Assembly (NCBI RefSeq): GCF_022712195.1
Contig: NZ_JALAGY010000037.1
Span: 1 to 64,000, forward strand
Reading direction: 5' to 3'
DNA from: Corynebacterium sp.
Lineage (GTDB): Bacteria > Actinomycetota > Actinomycetes > Mycobacteriales > Mycobacteriaceae
Length of the DNA stretch: 64,000 nucleotides
Shown here piece by piece: positions 45,241 to 53,230 of this stretch. The translations under genes and the position numbers were made by a program. Position 1 is the stretch's first letter, and the number at the start of each line of letters is the position of its first letter. Below the pieces are notes generated by a model. It had not been told where the DNA came from. It saw only the letters and a program-made list of their open reading frames with translations, and did not search any database.

Positions 45241-45280
45241 GGAAATCACCGGAAGTCACCGGAAGTCACTGGAATTCACT
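45241..45280. repeat. Four tandem 10-bp repeats upstream of the GH32-like gene
   Basis: GGAAATCACC, GGAAGTCACC, GGAAGTCACT and GGAATTCACT follow one another without gaps. The common unit is GGAANTCACY. The 10-bp period puts each copy on the same face of the helix. The array ends 34 nt before the -10 box of the next gene. Confidence 0.6.
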
Positions 45281-45313
45281 GCCGACCGGCGGCGCCGGGG
45301 TCCGTGACGGTGG

Positions 45314-45327
45314 TATACAGGGATGAC
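45314..45327 (+). promoter_or_regulatory. Leaderless-type -10 box of the GH32-like gene
   Basis: TATACA (45314-45319), 8 nt, then GTG 45328. The last base departs from TANNNT, so support is weaker than for the other boxes. Confidence 0.4.
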
Positions 45328-46857
45328 GTGAACCGCTACAGACCTGAACTACACGTCACCGCGGAAGTCGGCGTCCTCGAGGCACCTGCCGGAGCCCTGG
45401 GCCGGGGGGATTCCCTCCATGTCTTCCACCAGTTCCGGCCTCGACCCGATGCAGGGGCCCGCTGGGCCCACCAGGTCGCGTCGAGCATCCCCTACGGGTG
45501 GGACGTGTGCGACGACGTCCTCGTCCCACGGGACGACGAGATCGACTGTCTGGCGGGGTCGGCCGTGCCTCTGGGCGACGGAGTCGAACTGTTCTTCGTC
45601 ACCACCACCCCCGTGGGCGACGTCGACCCCTCTGCCCTGCGGTCCAACGCGCTGCCCCACGGTCACCGTGGCGAGAGGTCCTTCAGCGTCCAGCGTGCGC
45701 GCATCGCCGACCTCGGGTCCGCCGTCGCCGAGGTCTCCGACGACCCCAGCGTGGTGTCCCCCTTCGTCGAACGCCTCGGCCCGGTGGACATCGACGACTC
45801 CGCCCACCCCGTGCACGACCTGGCCACGCCGTCGGTCGTCCGACGCGGCGAGGAGTGGATCATGGTCGCCCTGGACCTGGTCGACGACGTCGACGCCCGC
45901 ATCGTGGTGCTGGAGTCAGCCGACCGGCAGTCCTGGACTGTCCGCGGGGCCCTGGAGTTCACCGGTGAATCCGTTCCCCGGGGTCGGCCGTACGCCCCCC
46001 GTCTGACCCGGATGACCGACCTGGGCACCGGCGAGGAGCAGGACGTCCTGTTCATCACCTTCCCCGACGACGGCAGCGCCGGCGACAGTCACGCCGGCGA
46101 CGACGCCACGTCACCCCGGGACCGGGAGACCACCGGCTACATCGTCGGCCAGCTCGAGGGGAGCACGTTCCGGACCTCGACGAGTTTCCAGTTGCTCGAC
46201 CACGGCCACGACTTCACCCGGCCACGGCTGGTCCACGGCAGCCGCCCGGTCCTCTCCGGGCTCGTCGGCGCCTACCCCCACAGCGACTCCACGGACGAGC
46301 CTGCCACCTGGGCCAACTGCCTGTCGGTGCCGAGGTTCCTCAGCCTGAGGGACGGCCACCTGTACCAGGACGTCATCGGTCTTCCCACCGCCGTGCGGTC
46401 CTACACCGACCGTGCCGCGGTCTACACCGCCCAGCTCGACGTCGAGACAGGGACCGCCACAGTCGACCTGCTGGACAGGGACGGCGGTGTACTCGTCAGC
46501 GTCGCACACTCCGGCGGCGAGGTGTCGGTGACCAGGGACGGTGACACCCGGGTCGCACCGCTCACCGACGGGGACAGTGACACGCTGACCATCTTCGTCG
46601 ACGGCCCGGTCTGCGAGGTCTTCGCCGACGGCGGCCTGGTGTCGCTGACCACGGCCCTCACCGGCCCACGCGCCTTCGACAGGTTCTCGGTGCGGGCCAC
46701 CGGCGGGGCCCGGGTCCTGTCGGCGATGGAGTCGCTGGGGCGTCAGCTCCAGCGCCAGCTCGCCCACCTTGACGACCCCGCCGAGCAGGAGAAGCTCATC
46801 CGGGAGGCGGTCCTGGCCGACCGGGACCTCGCCGCGGGCATCGACCCCGGCGAGTGA
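45328..46857 (+). CDS. GH32-fold (beta-fructosidase-like) protein lacking the catalytic triad
   Basis: A 509-residue cytoplasmic protein built like an invertase: five-bladed propeller plus C-terminal beta-sandwich. YRPELHVTAEVG, HVFHQFRP, WAHQVASS and GSAVPL follow the invertase order. The three catalytic motifs are changed: the nucleophile motif MNDPNG reads LEAPAG (D to A), the RDP motif reads ATP, and the acid/base WEC motif reads YAP (E to A). The sandwich domain is preserved (LTIFVDGPVCEVFADGG). It is therefore probably a non-hydrolytic carbohydrate-binding or structural protein. GTG 45328 is chosen from the -10 spacing; GTG 45304 is in frame upstream. Preceded by a 4 x 10-bp repeat. Confidence 0.75.
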   Translation: MNRYRPELHVTAEVGVLEAPAGALGRGDSLHVFHQFRPRPDAGARWAHQVASSIPYGWDVCDDVLVPRDDEIDCLAGSAVPLGDGVELFFVTTTPVGDVDPSALRSNALPHGHRGERSFSVQRARIADLGSAVAEVSDDPSVVSPFVERLGPVDIDDSAHPVHDLATPSVVRRGEEWIMVALDLVDDVDARIVVLESADRQSWTVRGALEFTGESVPRGRPYAPRLTRMTDLGTGEEQDVLFITFPDDGSAGDSHAGDDATSPRDRETTGYIVGQLEGSTFRTSTSFQLLDHGHDFTRPRLVHGSRPVLSGLVGAYPHSDSTDEPATWANCLSVPRFLSLRDGHLYQDVIGLPTAVRSYTDRAAVYTAQLDVETGTATVDLLDRDGGVLVSVAHSGGEVSVTRDGDTRVAPLTDGDSDTLTIFVDGPVCEVFADGGLVSLTTALTGPRAFDRFSVRATGGARVLSAMESLGRQLQRQLAHLDDPAEQEKLIREAVLADRDLAAGIDPGE

Positions 46858-46866
46858 CCCCCTGCG

Positions 46867-46906
46867 GGTGGCCCCGGCCGGTGGCCCCGGCCGGTGGGCC
46901 CGGGCC
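46867..46906. repeat. Three GC-rich tandem repeats of 13-14 bp
   Basis: GGTGGCCCCGGCC occurs twice in a row (46867-46892), followed by a 14-bp variant GGTGGGCCCGGGCC. It fills most of the 62-nt gap between convergent genes and can form GC-rich hairpins, so it may act as the terminator for both. Confidence 0.5.
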
Positions 46907-46919
46907 GGTCCTGCCCCCC

Positions 46920-47801
46920 TCAGCCCAGGCCGGGATCTCGACGCAGGCGGGTGATCGCCGCCCTGGCGGTGACCGTCATCGTCTCCGGCAGCGCGGCGAT
47001 CCGCTCCGCCAGCACGGTCGGGTGAATGTGACGCGCGGAGGGGCTCATGCCGATCTGGGCGGCGATCGAGGCCTGGTCCAGCGTCATCTCGAACTCCACG
47101 CTCTCCGGCTCCCCCACCGGCACCAGGTGGCCCGACGCCTGGGCGATCATCCGCTCCACCTTGCCCTCCTCGACATCGATGATGCCCAGAGGTTCACGGA
47201 GTTCCGCCAGGTGGCCCGCGTCCGCGGTGAGCACGACGACCTGTCCCTCCGGGGACAGCACCCGGGCGAACTCGGCGGCGTTACGGGGGGCGAAGATCAC
47301 CGTCACCGCGTCGACCACCCCGTCGCGCAGCGGAAGACGCGACCATGCGTCGGCGACGACCGCCCCGATGTTGCGGTGGCACGAGGCCAGCCGCTTCGCC
47401 GCGGGCACGGACACGTCGATGCCCACGCCACGGGAGTTCTCGATCGAGTCGAGGGTGTGGGAGAGGTAGTAGCCGGTACCGGCCCCGATCTCCACGATCG
47501 CCGGGCGTGCGTCGTCCTCCACACCGGCGTCGTCGAGGGCCCTGCCCACGTGGTCGGTGATCGCCTCGACGAAGCGGGCGAAGTGCCCACCGGAGAGGAA
47601 GGTCTCCCGCGCCTGGATCATTTCGGCGTCGTCACCGGTGTAGCGCAGGCCTGCACCACCGGCGAGGGTGACGTAGCCCTGACGCGCCACGTCGTAGTTG
47701 TGACCGGATTCGGACACCAGGGTCTTCCACGCGTCGTCACCGGCGCGCAACGGGGTGCCGTCCACCGGGTCGGCGAGAAGGTCGATGACATCAGAGAGCA
47801 C
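46920..47801 (-). CDS. RlmA-type 23S rRNA (guanine-N1) methyltransferase homologue
   Basis: A 293-residue SAM-dependent methyltransferase. The order SGHNYDVARQGYVTL (about 32-46), GDDAEMIQARETFLSGGHF, the SAM motif VEIGAGTGYYLS and FAPRNAAEFARVL is that of RlmA(I)/RlmA(II)/TlrB, which methylate G745 or G748 of 23S rRNA. The usual N-terminal zinc-binding cysteines (CPxC and a later C) are absent: the start reads LLADPVDGTPL. Target base cannot be assigned. GTG start 47801; 48 nt after the M17-like gene, probably in one operon with it. Confidence 0.82.
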   Translation of the reverse strand: MLSDVIDLLADPVDGTPLRAGDDAWKTLVSESGHNYDVARQGYVTLAGGAGLRYTGDDAEMIQARETFLSGGHFARFVEAITDHVGRALDDAGVEDDARPAIVEIGAGTGYYLSHTLDSIENSRGVGIDVSVPAAKRLASCHRNIGAVVADAWSRLPLRDGVVDAVTVIFAPRNAAEFARVLSPEGQVVVLTADAGHLAELREPLGIIDVEEGKVERMIAQASGHLVPVGEPESVEFEMTLDQASIAAQIGMSPSARHIHPTVLAERIAALPETMTVTARAAITRLRRDPGLG

Positions 47802-47849
47802 GGGTGCGGGGTCTCCCCTCGGTAGTGGAACGAAGAAGAGCCGGGACGG

Positions 47850-49307
47850 CTACTTCCGGAACCACTCTACAAGAGTGCGGGCCGCGAAACCCGTGCTGCC
47901 CCGGCCCATGTCACCGTGCACGGAGTCCGACCACGACGGCCCCGTCGTGTCCAGGACCGTGCAGGGTACGCCGTCGGCGAAACGGCGAAGGTACATCGCC
48001 GCGGTCAGTGCACCGGGCCCCTCCGGGGCGACCGTGAGGTCGGCGTCCCGGGCACTGACGTTCTTCTCCAGGTACGACGGTGCGGGCAGCGGCCACCACC
48101 GCTCCCCGACCTTCGCCCCGCGCAACGTCACGCGCCGGACAGCCTGCTCGTCACCGCTGACCGCTCCGGTCAGTTCACCGAGCGCGGTCTTCGAGGCCGT
48201 GGACACCGGCCCCACCACCACGACCCGTCGGGGCCGGTGACGCTGGACGCCCCAGGCCACGGCGTCCGCCAGCGCCAGTCGGCGGCAGATCTCCGCCCGT
48301 GCGACAGCGCTGCCCACCGCCGGCACCTGGGAGGTGGTCCCGTCGACGTGCTCGACGACCGCCCGGGCCCGCCCCGGCACGGACACGGGTGGACTGTAAC
48401 CGTGCACCGGCACCAGTCCGACGACCTTGCGGGGCCCCTTCAGCTCCGCCAGGGCCCGGATCACCGCCGGCACCGGCGCCCCGCCGACCAACAGGACGTC
48501 CGGCCTGTCGTCGGTGAGGTCACCCTCGGCGGCGGCCGGGTCCCAGAACATCTCGACAAAACCGACCTCGTCCTCGCCGGCGGGGTCGTTGACCCCGGCT
48601 CCCGCGGTGGCGGTGGCCAGGATGCCGCCGAAGCCCTTGCGCTGCAGCCATCCCCGGCCGTGGGTCTTGACCCGGGTCCCCGGCACGTCACCGAGGACCG
48701 CCTTGGCCTTGCGCCGCCACCACACCGACGTCGCCGTCGGGACGGGGACGGCGTTGATGTCCCTGGCCAGCACGGTGGCAGCCCCCAGGACACGGCCCCG
48801 GTGCACGGCGTCGTCCGCGCGCTGGACCACGGCGTCATCGGTCAGGTCACTGAGGTCGAGGTGGACCGAGCGCACGTCGGTGGCGGGGTCCTTCCTGCTG
48901 ACCACCAGGTGCCGACCACCCAGGACGACGCCCTGGCAGAGGTTGCGCAGGTTGTGCACGGTGGTGCCCTCCGGCACCCGGATCTGCACGGTGTGCCGCT
49001 TAGACCGTACCGGGTGGCCGTCGACGAGTGCGCCGAGCCGGCGGACCAGTACCGCCGCGGCCGCCCGCCAACCGTCCTCGGCGAGCCGGGGCTCCTCGGC
49101 GAGCTCCGCCAGGTCCGTCAACGGGGACGCCGTGTCCGGGACCCGGACCTCCCACACCCCGTCGTCGGCCAGGTCCGCGCGGGGTTCGGCGGCCGTGTCG
49201 CCGGCCGATGCACGGACGACCCTGCAGTCGATGACGTCACTGCCGGTCACGGTGTCTCCCACCGTGATCTCGGGTACCGGACGGGGTAGATTCGGGATCT
49301 TCTTCAC
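47850..49307 (-). CDS. M17 leucyl-aminopeptidase-fold protein without metal-binding residues
   Basis: A 485-residue protein with the two-domain plan of PepA. Recognisable family stretches are LARDINAVPVPTAT, GWLQRKGFGGILATATAGAG, VHGYSPPVSVPGRARAVVEH and the C-terminal SWSDSVHGDMGRGSTGFAARTLVEW. The catalytic stretches are lost: VGKGxTFDTGG is replaced by LVGGAPVPAVIRAL, and NTDAEGRLVLADA by RAEICRRLALADA, which removes the Lys, Asp and Glu metal or catalytic ligands. It is therefore most likely inactive as a peptidase. The GTG start overlaps the preceding small membrane protein gene by 4 nt (GTGA). Role unknown. Confidence 0.8.
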   Translation of the reverse strand: MKKIPNLPRPVPEITVGDTVTGSDVIDCRVVRASAGDTAAEPRADLADDGVWEVRVPDTASPLTDLAELAEEPRLAEDGWRAAAAVLVRRLGALVDGHPVRSKRHTVQIRVPEGTTVHNLRNLCQGVVLGGRHLVVSRKDPATDVRSVHLDLSDLTDDAVVQRADDAVHRGRVLGAATVLARDINAVPVPTATSVWWRRKAKAVLGDVPGTRVKTHGRGWLQRKGFGGILATATAGAGVNDPAGEDEVGFVEMFWDPAAAEGDLTDDRPDVLLVGGAPVPAVIRALAELKGPRKVVGLVPVHGYSPPVSVPGRARAVVEHVDGTTSQVPAVGSAVARAEICRRLALADAVAWGVQRHRPRRVVVVGPVSTASKTALGELTGAVSGDEQAVRRVTLRGAKVGERWWPLPAPSYLEKNVSARDADLTVAPEGPGALTAAMYLRRFADGVPCTVLDTTGPSWSDSVHGDMGRGSTGFAARTLVEWFRK

Positions 49308-49525
49308 TGTGCCCTCTCCTGCTGTTCACGGTGCCCACCGGTGACCCCGTCCTGTGGCTCGTCCTGTGGCTCGTCCGACATCTCGCCCTCACCCCGTGCC
49401 GCGCCCCGCCGAGCCCCGCGGGTGCGCCCCGGCGCCGGCGGCTCACGGTCGAAGACCGTCAGCACCAGGTAGACCAGGACGAGGCCCACCAGCAGTGACG
49501 CGATGACGGTGATGAGCAGATACAT
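49304..49525 (-). CDS. Small membrane protein with charged tail, 73 aa
   Basis: One N-terminal membrane helix (YLLITVIASLLVGLVLVYLVLTVF) and a hydrophilic tail rich in Arg then Glu/Gln (DEPQDEPQDG repeat). Family not recognised. A TATTCT box lies 8 nt before ATG 49525. Its stop overlaps the start of the M17-like gene, so the two are translationally coupled and the helix could tether a complex with that protein (inference). Confidence 0.75.
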   Translation of the reverse strand: MYLLITVIASLLVGLVLVYLVLTVFDREPPAPGRTRGARRGAARGEGEMSDEPQDEPQDGVTGGHREQQERAQ

Positions 49526-49539
49526 GGGTGCCGAGAATA
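49526..49539 (-). promoter_or_regulatory. Leaderless-type -10 box of the small membrane protein gene
   Basis: TATTCT (minus strand, 49539 to 49534), 8 nt, then ATG 49525. It lies in the 20-nt gap after the LOG gene stop and shows that the block 49525-46920 has its own promoter. Confidence 0.55.
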
Positions 49540-49545
49540 CCCGAA

Positions 49546-50442
49546 CTACCGGTTGCCGGCGCCGTCAGCGGGCACGTCAGCGGTGCCGGGGCCGTCACCG
49601 CCCGACATCCGTCCCGCCTGCTTCTCCAGGTTCTCCAGCTCCCGGAGGAGCTGGCTGCGCCGCTCCTCGAGCTCCTCGACCTGCCCCTGGTGGGCTGCCA
49701 CACAGTACGCGACGGCCTCCTCCGGGGAATCGGTGAGCAGGAACAGGTCCGGGTCCCCCTCGGAGACCATCCCCTCCTCGACCAGACGCGTGGTGATCCA
49801 GTCGACCAGGCCACGCCAGAAGTCGCAGCCCAGCAGGACGATCGGGAACTGCCGGACCTTGCCGGTCTGCACCATCACCAGGGCCTCGAAGAGCTCGTCG
49901 AGCGTGCCGTACCCCCCGGGCAGGCAGATGAAGGCCTGCGCGTACTTCAGGAACATCGTCTTGCGGACGAAGAAGTAGCGGAAGTTCAGGCCGAGGTTCA
50001 CCCACGAGTTCAGGCCCTGCTCGTGGGGCAGTTCGATGCCCAGCCCCACGGACAGTCCGCCGCTCTCGGCGGCGCCCCGGTTCGGTGCCTCCATCAGCCC
50101 GGGGCCGCCCCCGGTGATCACCGCGTACCCGGCCTCCTTGAGCCGCTGGCCGAGCTCCCGACCCATCTCGTAGTAGGGGTGGTCCTCCTTCACCCGGGCG
50201 GACCCCCACACGGTGACGGCCTTGGGCAGTTCAGCCAAGGCACCGAACCCCTCGACGAACTCCGACTGGATGCGCATCACCCGCCACGGGTCGGCGTGCA
50301 GCCAGTCGGTGTTGGGCTGCTCGTCCAGCAGCCGCTGGTCCGTGGTGGACCGCGGGTAAGGGGTGCCCGGGTACACGCCGTCGATGCCGCGTCTCATCAC
50401 CGGCCCCTGGTAGGTGAAGGGTCGGGGGTCATTGTCAGCCAT
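49546..50442 (-). CDS. LOG-family protein (TIGR00730, lysine-decarboxylase-like Rossmann fold)
   Basis: A 298-residue Rossmann protein. GGGPGLMEAPNRGA and PGGYGTLDELFE are the nucleotide-binding and active-site motifs of the LOG family (cytokinin riboside 5'-monophosphate phosphoribohydrolases and related nucleotide N-ribosidases). Many are misannotated as lysine decarboxylases; the fold is not that of a decarboxylase. A 55-residue N-terminal extension and an acidic C-terminal coiled coil (QVEELEERRSQLLRELENLEKQ) are present. It starts 6 nt after the dapE stop; the same neighbourhood exists in mycobacteria (Rv1205 near dapE). Confidence 0.88.
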   Translation of the reverse strand: MADNDPRPFTYQGPVMRRGIDGVYPGTPYPRSTTDQRLLDEQPNTDWLHADPWRVMRIQSEFVEGFGALAELPKAVTVWGSARVKEDHPYYEMGRELGQRLKEAGYAVITGGGPGLMEAPNRGAAESGGLSVGLGIELPHEQGLNSWVNLGLNFRYFFVRKTMFLKYAQAFICLPGGYGTLDELFEALVMVQTGKVRQFPIVLLGCDFWRGLVDWITTRLVEEGMVSEGDPDLFLLTDSPEEAVAYCVAAHQGQVEELEERRSQLLRELENLEKQAGRMSGGDGPGTADVPADGAGNR

Positions 50443-50448
50443 TGCACG

Positions 50449-51672
50449 TCACCGCGCCTTCCGTGTCAGGTAGTCGGTCAACTGGGCACTCACGGTCTCG
50501 ATCATCTCCACCGGGCAGTTCTCCTGCGGGGTGTGGCACAGACCCGGGTCCCCGGGCCCGAAGTTCACCGCCGGGATCCCCAGGGAGGAGAAACGGGAGA
50601 CGTCCGTCCAACCGAACTTGGCGCGGACGTTACCCCCGGTGGCCTCCACCAGTGCCGCCGCGGCAGGCTGATGGAGACCCGGCAGTGCTCCGGGGGCGAG
50701 GTCGTCGACCTCGACGCTGAAGCCCTCGACCGGGTCGTCGGGTATGCCGACCCCCAGGACCCCGAGGGTGTGGTCGAGGGCCTCCTCGGCCGTGCGGTCC
50801 GGGGCGAACCGGAAGTTCACGAACATCCAGGCCTCGTCCGGGACGGTGTTCGTCGCCACCCCCGCCTCCAGGTGGACCACGTTGAGCCCCTCCCGGTAGA
50901 GGCAGCCGTCGATGTCGACGTCGCGGGGACGGTAGGCACCCACCCTGGCGATCACCGGGGAGAGCCGGTGGACAGCGTTGTCGCCGAGCCAGGCCCGGGC
51001 AGAGTGGGCACGGGTGCCGTGGGCGGTCACCCGCACCCGCAGCGTCCCCTGGCAGCCCGCCTCGATCACGGCACCGGAGGGTTCCCCCAGCAGAGCCACG
51101 TCGCCGGTGAGCCAGTCCGGGTGTGACTCCACCAGGTGGCCGAGACCGTTGTACCGGGTCGCCACCTCCTCACCCTCGTAGAGCACCAGGGTGAGGTCGT
51201 GGGCGAGTCGGGGGTCGCCGGCCAGGGTCGCGAAGGCGTGGATGTACACGGCGTCCCCGGACTTCATGTCCACCGACCCGAGACCGTGGATGCTGTCGCG
51301 GCCCGCCTCGTCCGGCCGCCGCGACGACGGCAGGTTCCCGGCAGGCGGGACGGTGTCGATGTGACCAGCGAGGATCACCCGCGTGGGCAGGCCACGGTGG
51401 GTCCGTGCCACCAGGGTGTTGCCGTGACGGTCGACGGTGACGTGCGGGTGGTCCGCGCGCAGTCCCTCGAGCGCGGTGTGGAGAGCGTCGGCGATGGCCT
51501 CCTCCTCATGCGACCGGCTCGGGACGTCGACCAGTGTGCGGGTCAGCTCCACCGGGTCCGCCGAGAGGTCGGCGGTGGTCAGTGGCACGGTCGGCGCGGC
51601 GGTGGTCTCCGGAGCAGTGCCGGACGACGGGGAGGACGGGGAGGACGGGGTGGAGGACGCGGGATTCATCAT
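50449..51672 (-). CDS. dapE: Succinyl-diaminopimelate desuccinylase
   Basis: An M20-family zinc enzyme (about 407 aa) that removes succinate from N-succinyl-LL-diaminopimelate. Metal-site motifs are LAGHIDTVPPAGN, GLGSVDMKSGDAV and YEGEEVA (general base Glu); the dimerisation lid begins near ARAHSARAWLGDNAVHRL. The C-terminal FGWTDVSRFSSLGIPAVNFGPGD is typical. A Ser/Pro/Thr-rich leader of about 25 residues precedes the domain. ATG 51672 is chosen because TAGAGT lies 10 nt upstream; the longer GTG 51684 would overlap that box. Divergent from aroP. Confidence 0.93.
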   Translation of the reverse strand: MMNPASSTPSSPSSPSSGTAPETTAAPTVPLTTADLSADPVELTRTLVDVPSRSHEEEAIADALHTALEGLRADHPHVTVDRHGNTLVARTHRGLPTRVILAGHIDTVPPAGNLPSSRRPDEAGRDSIHGLGSVDMKSGDAVYIHAFATLAGDPRLAHDLTLVLYEGEEVATRYNGLGHLVESHPDWLTGDVALLGEPSGAVIEAGCQGTLRVRVTAHGTRAHSARAWLGDNAVHRLSPVIARVGAYRPRDVDIDGCLYREGLNVVHLEAGVATNTVPDEAWMFVNFRFAPDRTAEEALDHTLGVLGVGIPDDPVEGFSVEVDDLAPGALPGLHQPAAAALVEATGGNVRAKFGWTDVSRFSSLGIPAVNFGPGDPGLCHTPQENCPVEMIETVSAQLTDYLTRKAR

Positions 51673-51688
51673 CGTGGCACTCACTCTA
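51673..51688 (-). promoter_or_regulatory. Near-leaderless -10 box of dapE
   Basis: TAGAGT (minus strand, 51688 to 51683), 10 nt, then ATG 51672. Transcription would begin within a few nt of the start codon. Confidence 0.4.
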
Positions 51689-51736
51689 GTGGGCTATGGA
51701 CTCGGCCGCCGGACGAGTGTGCGAGAATCCCGGAGT

Positions 51737-53173
51737 ATGAGCACTCAGCACAGCGACACCCCCGCAGGTTCCCGGGGTGCGGCACCGACCGAGGCCGGTA
51801 ACCGGGATCTCGGACACAGCCTCAAGGTCCGGCACCTGACGATGATGGGGCTGGGTTCCGCCATCGGCGCGGGTCTCTTCCTCGGTACCGGTGTGGGCAT
51901 CAGGGCCGCGGGGCCGGCGGTCCTGCTGTCCTACGTCGTCGCCGGTGTGATCGTCGTCTTCGTCATGCGCATGCTCGGCGAACTCGCCGCGGCACGACCG
52001 GCGTCGGGCACCTTCGCGACCTACGCGAAGATGGCGCTGGGCCCCTGGGCCGGATTCGCCACAGGCTGGCTGTACTGGTTCATGCTGATCATGGTGATGG
52101 GTGCGGAGATCACCGGGGCCGGCGCCATCATGGGCAACTGGTTCGGGGTCGAGGGGTGGATCCCGGGCCTGCTCTGCGTGATCCTGTTCACCGTGGTGAA
52201 CCTGTTCGCGGTCCGCGGCTTCGGCGAGTTCGAGTACTGGTTCTCCTTCGTCAAGGTCGCCGTCATCATCTTCTTCCTCGTCGTGGGTGCGCTGCTGATC
52301 TTCGGGCTGCTGCCCGGCCACGAGCCGGTCGGCGCGGACAACTTCTCCCCGTTCGCCCCGAACGGTGTCTCGGGCATTGCCGCGGGACTGCTGGCCGTGG
52401 CCTTCGCCTTCGGCGGCATCGAGATCGTCACCATCGCCGCCGCCGAGTCCGAGAAGCCCAGCGAGGCGATCACCGCGGCGGTGCGTGCGGTGGTCTGGCG
52501 TATCTCGCTGTTCTACCTCGGCTCGGTGCTGGTGATCACCGCCCTGCTGAACTTCACCACCCTCGACGACGCGCAGGGCGCCGCCGACTCCCCCTTCACC
52601 CGGGTGCTGGCGATGGCCGACATCCCCGGCGTGGTCGGGTTCATGGAGGTCATCATCGTCCTGGCGCTGCTCTCTGCGTTCAACGCGCAGATCTACGCGA
52701 CCTCCCGCCTGACCTTCTCCTTCTCCCACCAGGGCAACGCGCCCCGGATCTTCCGGAGGGTCTCCTCCCAGAAGGTCCCGACCGCCGCGGTGATCTGCTC
52801 ACTGGTCTTCGCCTTCATCTCGGTGGGTCTGCAGGTGTGGGGCCCGGACAACCTGATCAACATCCTCTTCAACGCCGTCGGCGGCTGCCTGCTGGTGATC
52901 TGGTTCATCATCGTGCTCAGCGAGCTGAAGCTCCGTCCGCAGCTCGAGGCCGAGGGCAGCCTCAAGGTGCGCATGTGGGCCTGGCCCACCTTGCCGATCG
53001 TCACACTGGTGGCGCTGGTGGGCCTGGCCGTGCTCATGCTGTTCGACGAGACCGCCCGTGACCAGGTGGTCACCGTGGCCGTGGCGTTCACCGCGATGAG
53101 CCTGCTGGGGCTGTACGTCACCCGCCACCACGCACGCACGGTGGCGGCGGAGGGCAACGGGAACCACGGCTAG
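51737..53173 (+). CDS. aroP: Aromatic amino-acid permease, AroP-type
   Basis: A 478-residue APC/AAT transporter with 12 helices. Helix 1 reads MMGLGSAIGAGLFLGTG and helix 6 AFAFGGIEIVTIAAAESE, both typical of AroP, PheP and CycA relatives. In C. glutamicum the aromatic amino-acid transporter gene aroP was found next to dapE in the dapE-aroP-dapD region, and the same order here is the main reason for the name. ATG 51737; an imperfect GAGAAT box lies 8 nt upstream. The N-terminal 30 residues are hydrophilic. Specificity is inferred from position, not sequence. Confidence 0.78.
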   Translation: MSTQHSDTPAGSRGAAPTEAGNRDLGHSLKVRHLTMMGLGSAIGAGLFLGTGVGIRAAGPAVLLSYVVAGVIVVFVMRMLGELAAARPASGTFATYAKMALGPWAGFATGWLYWFMLIMVMGAEITGAGAIMGNWFGVEGWIPGLLCVILFTVVNLFAVRGFGEFEYWFSFVKVAVIIFFLVVGALLIFGLLPGHEPVGADNFSPFAPNGVSGIAAGLLAVAFAFGGIEIVTIAAAESEKPSEAITAAVRAVVWRISLFYLGSVLVITALLNFTTLDDAQGAADSPFTRVLAMADIPGVVGFMEVIIVLALLSAFNAQIYATSRLTFSFSHQGNAPRIFRRVSSQKVPTAAVICSLVFAFISVGLQVWGPDNLINILFNAVGGCLLVIWFIIVLSELKLRPQLEAEGSLKVRMWAWPTLPIVTLVALVGLAVLMLFDETARDQVVTVAVAFTAMSLLGLYVTRHHARTVAAEGNGNHG

Positions 53174-53216
53174 GCCGGACCGCCACGTCCCCCGTGGCAC
53201 TCCGGTGTGCGGCAGG

Positions 53217-53230
53217 TAGACTGGCTCACC
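53217..53230 (+). promoter_or_regulatory. Leaderless-type -10 box of dapD
   Basis: TAGACT (53217-53222), 8 nt, then ATG 53231. The dapD reading frame is open further upstream, so this box sets the start. Confidence 0.6.

Noticed and set aside
46867..46906. Short GC-rich repeats as a CRISPR array
   Set aside because: Only three abutting units, no spacers and no cas genes; best seen as a repeat or terminator region.
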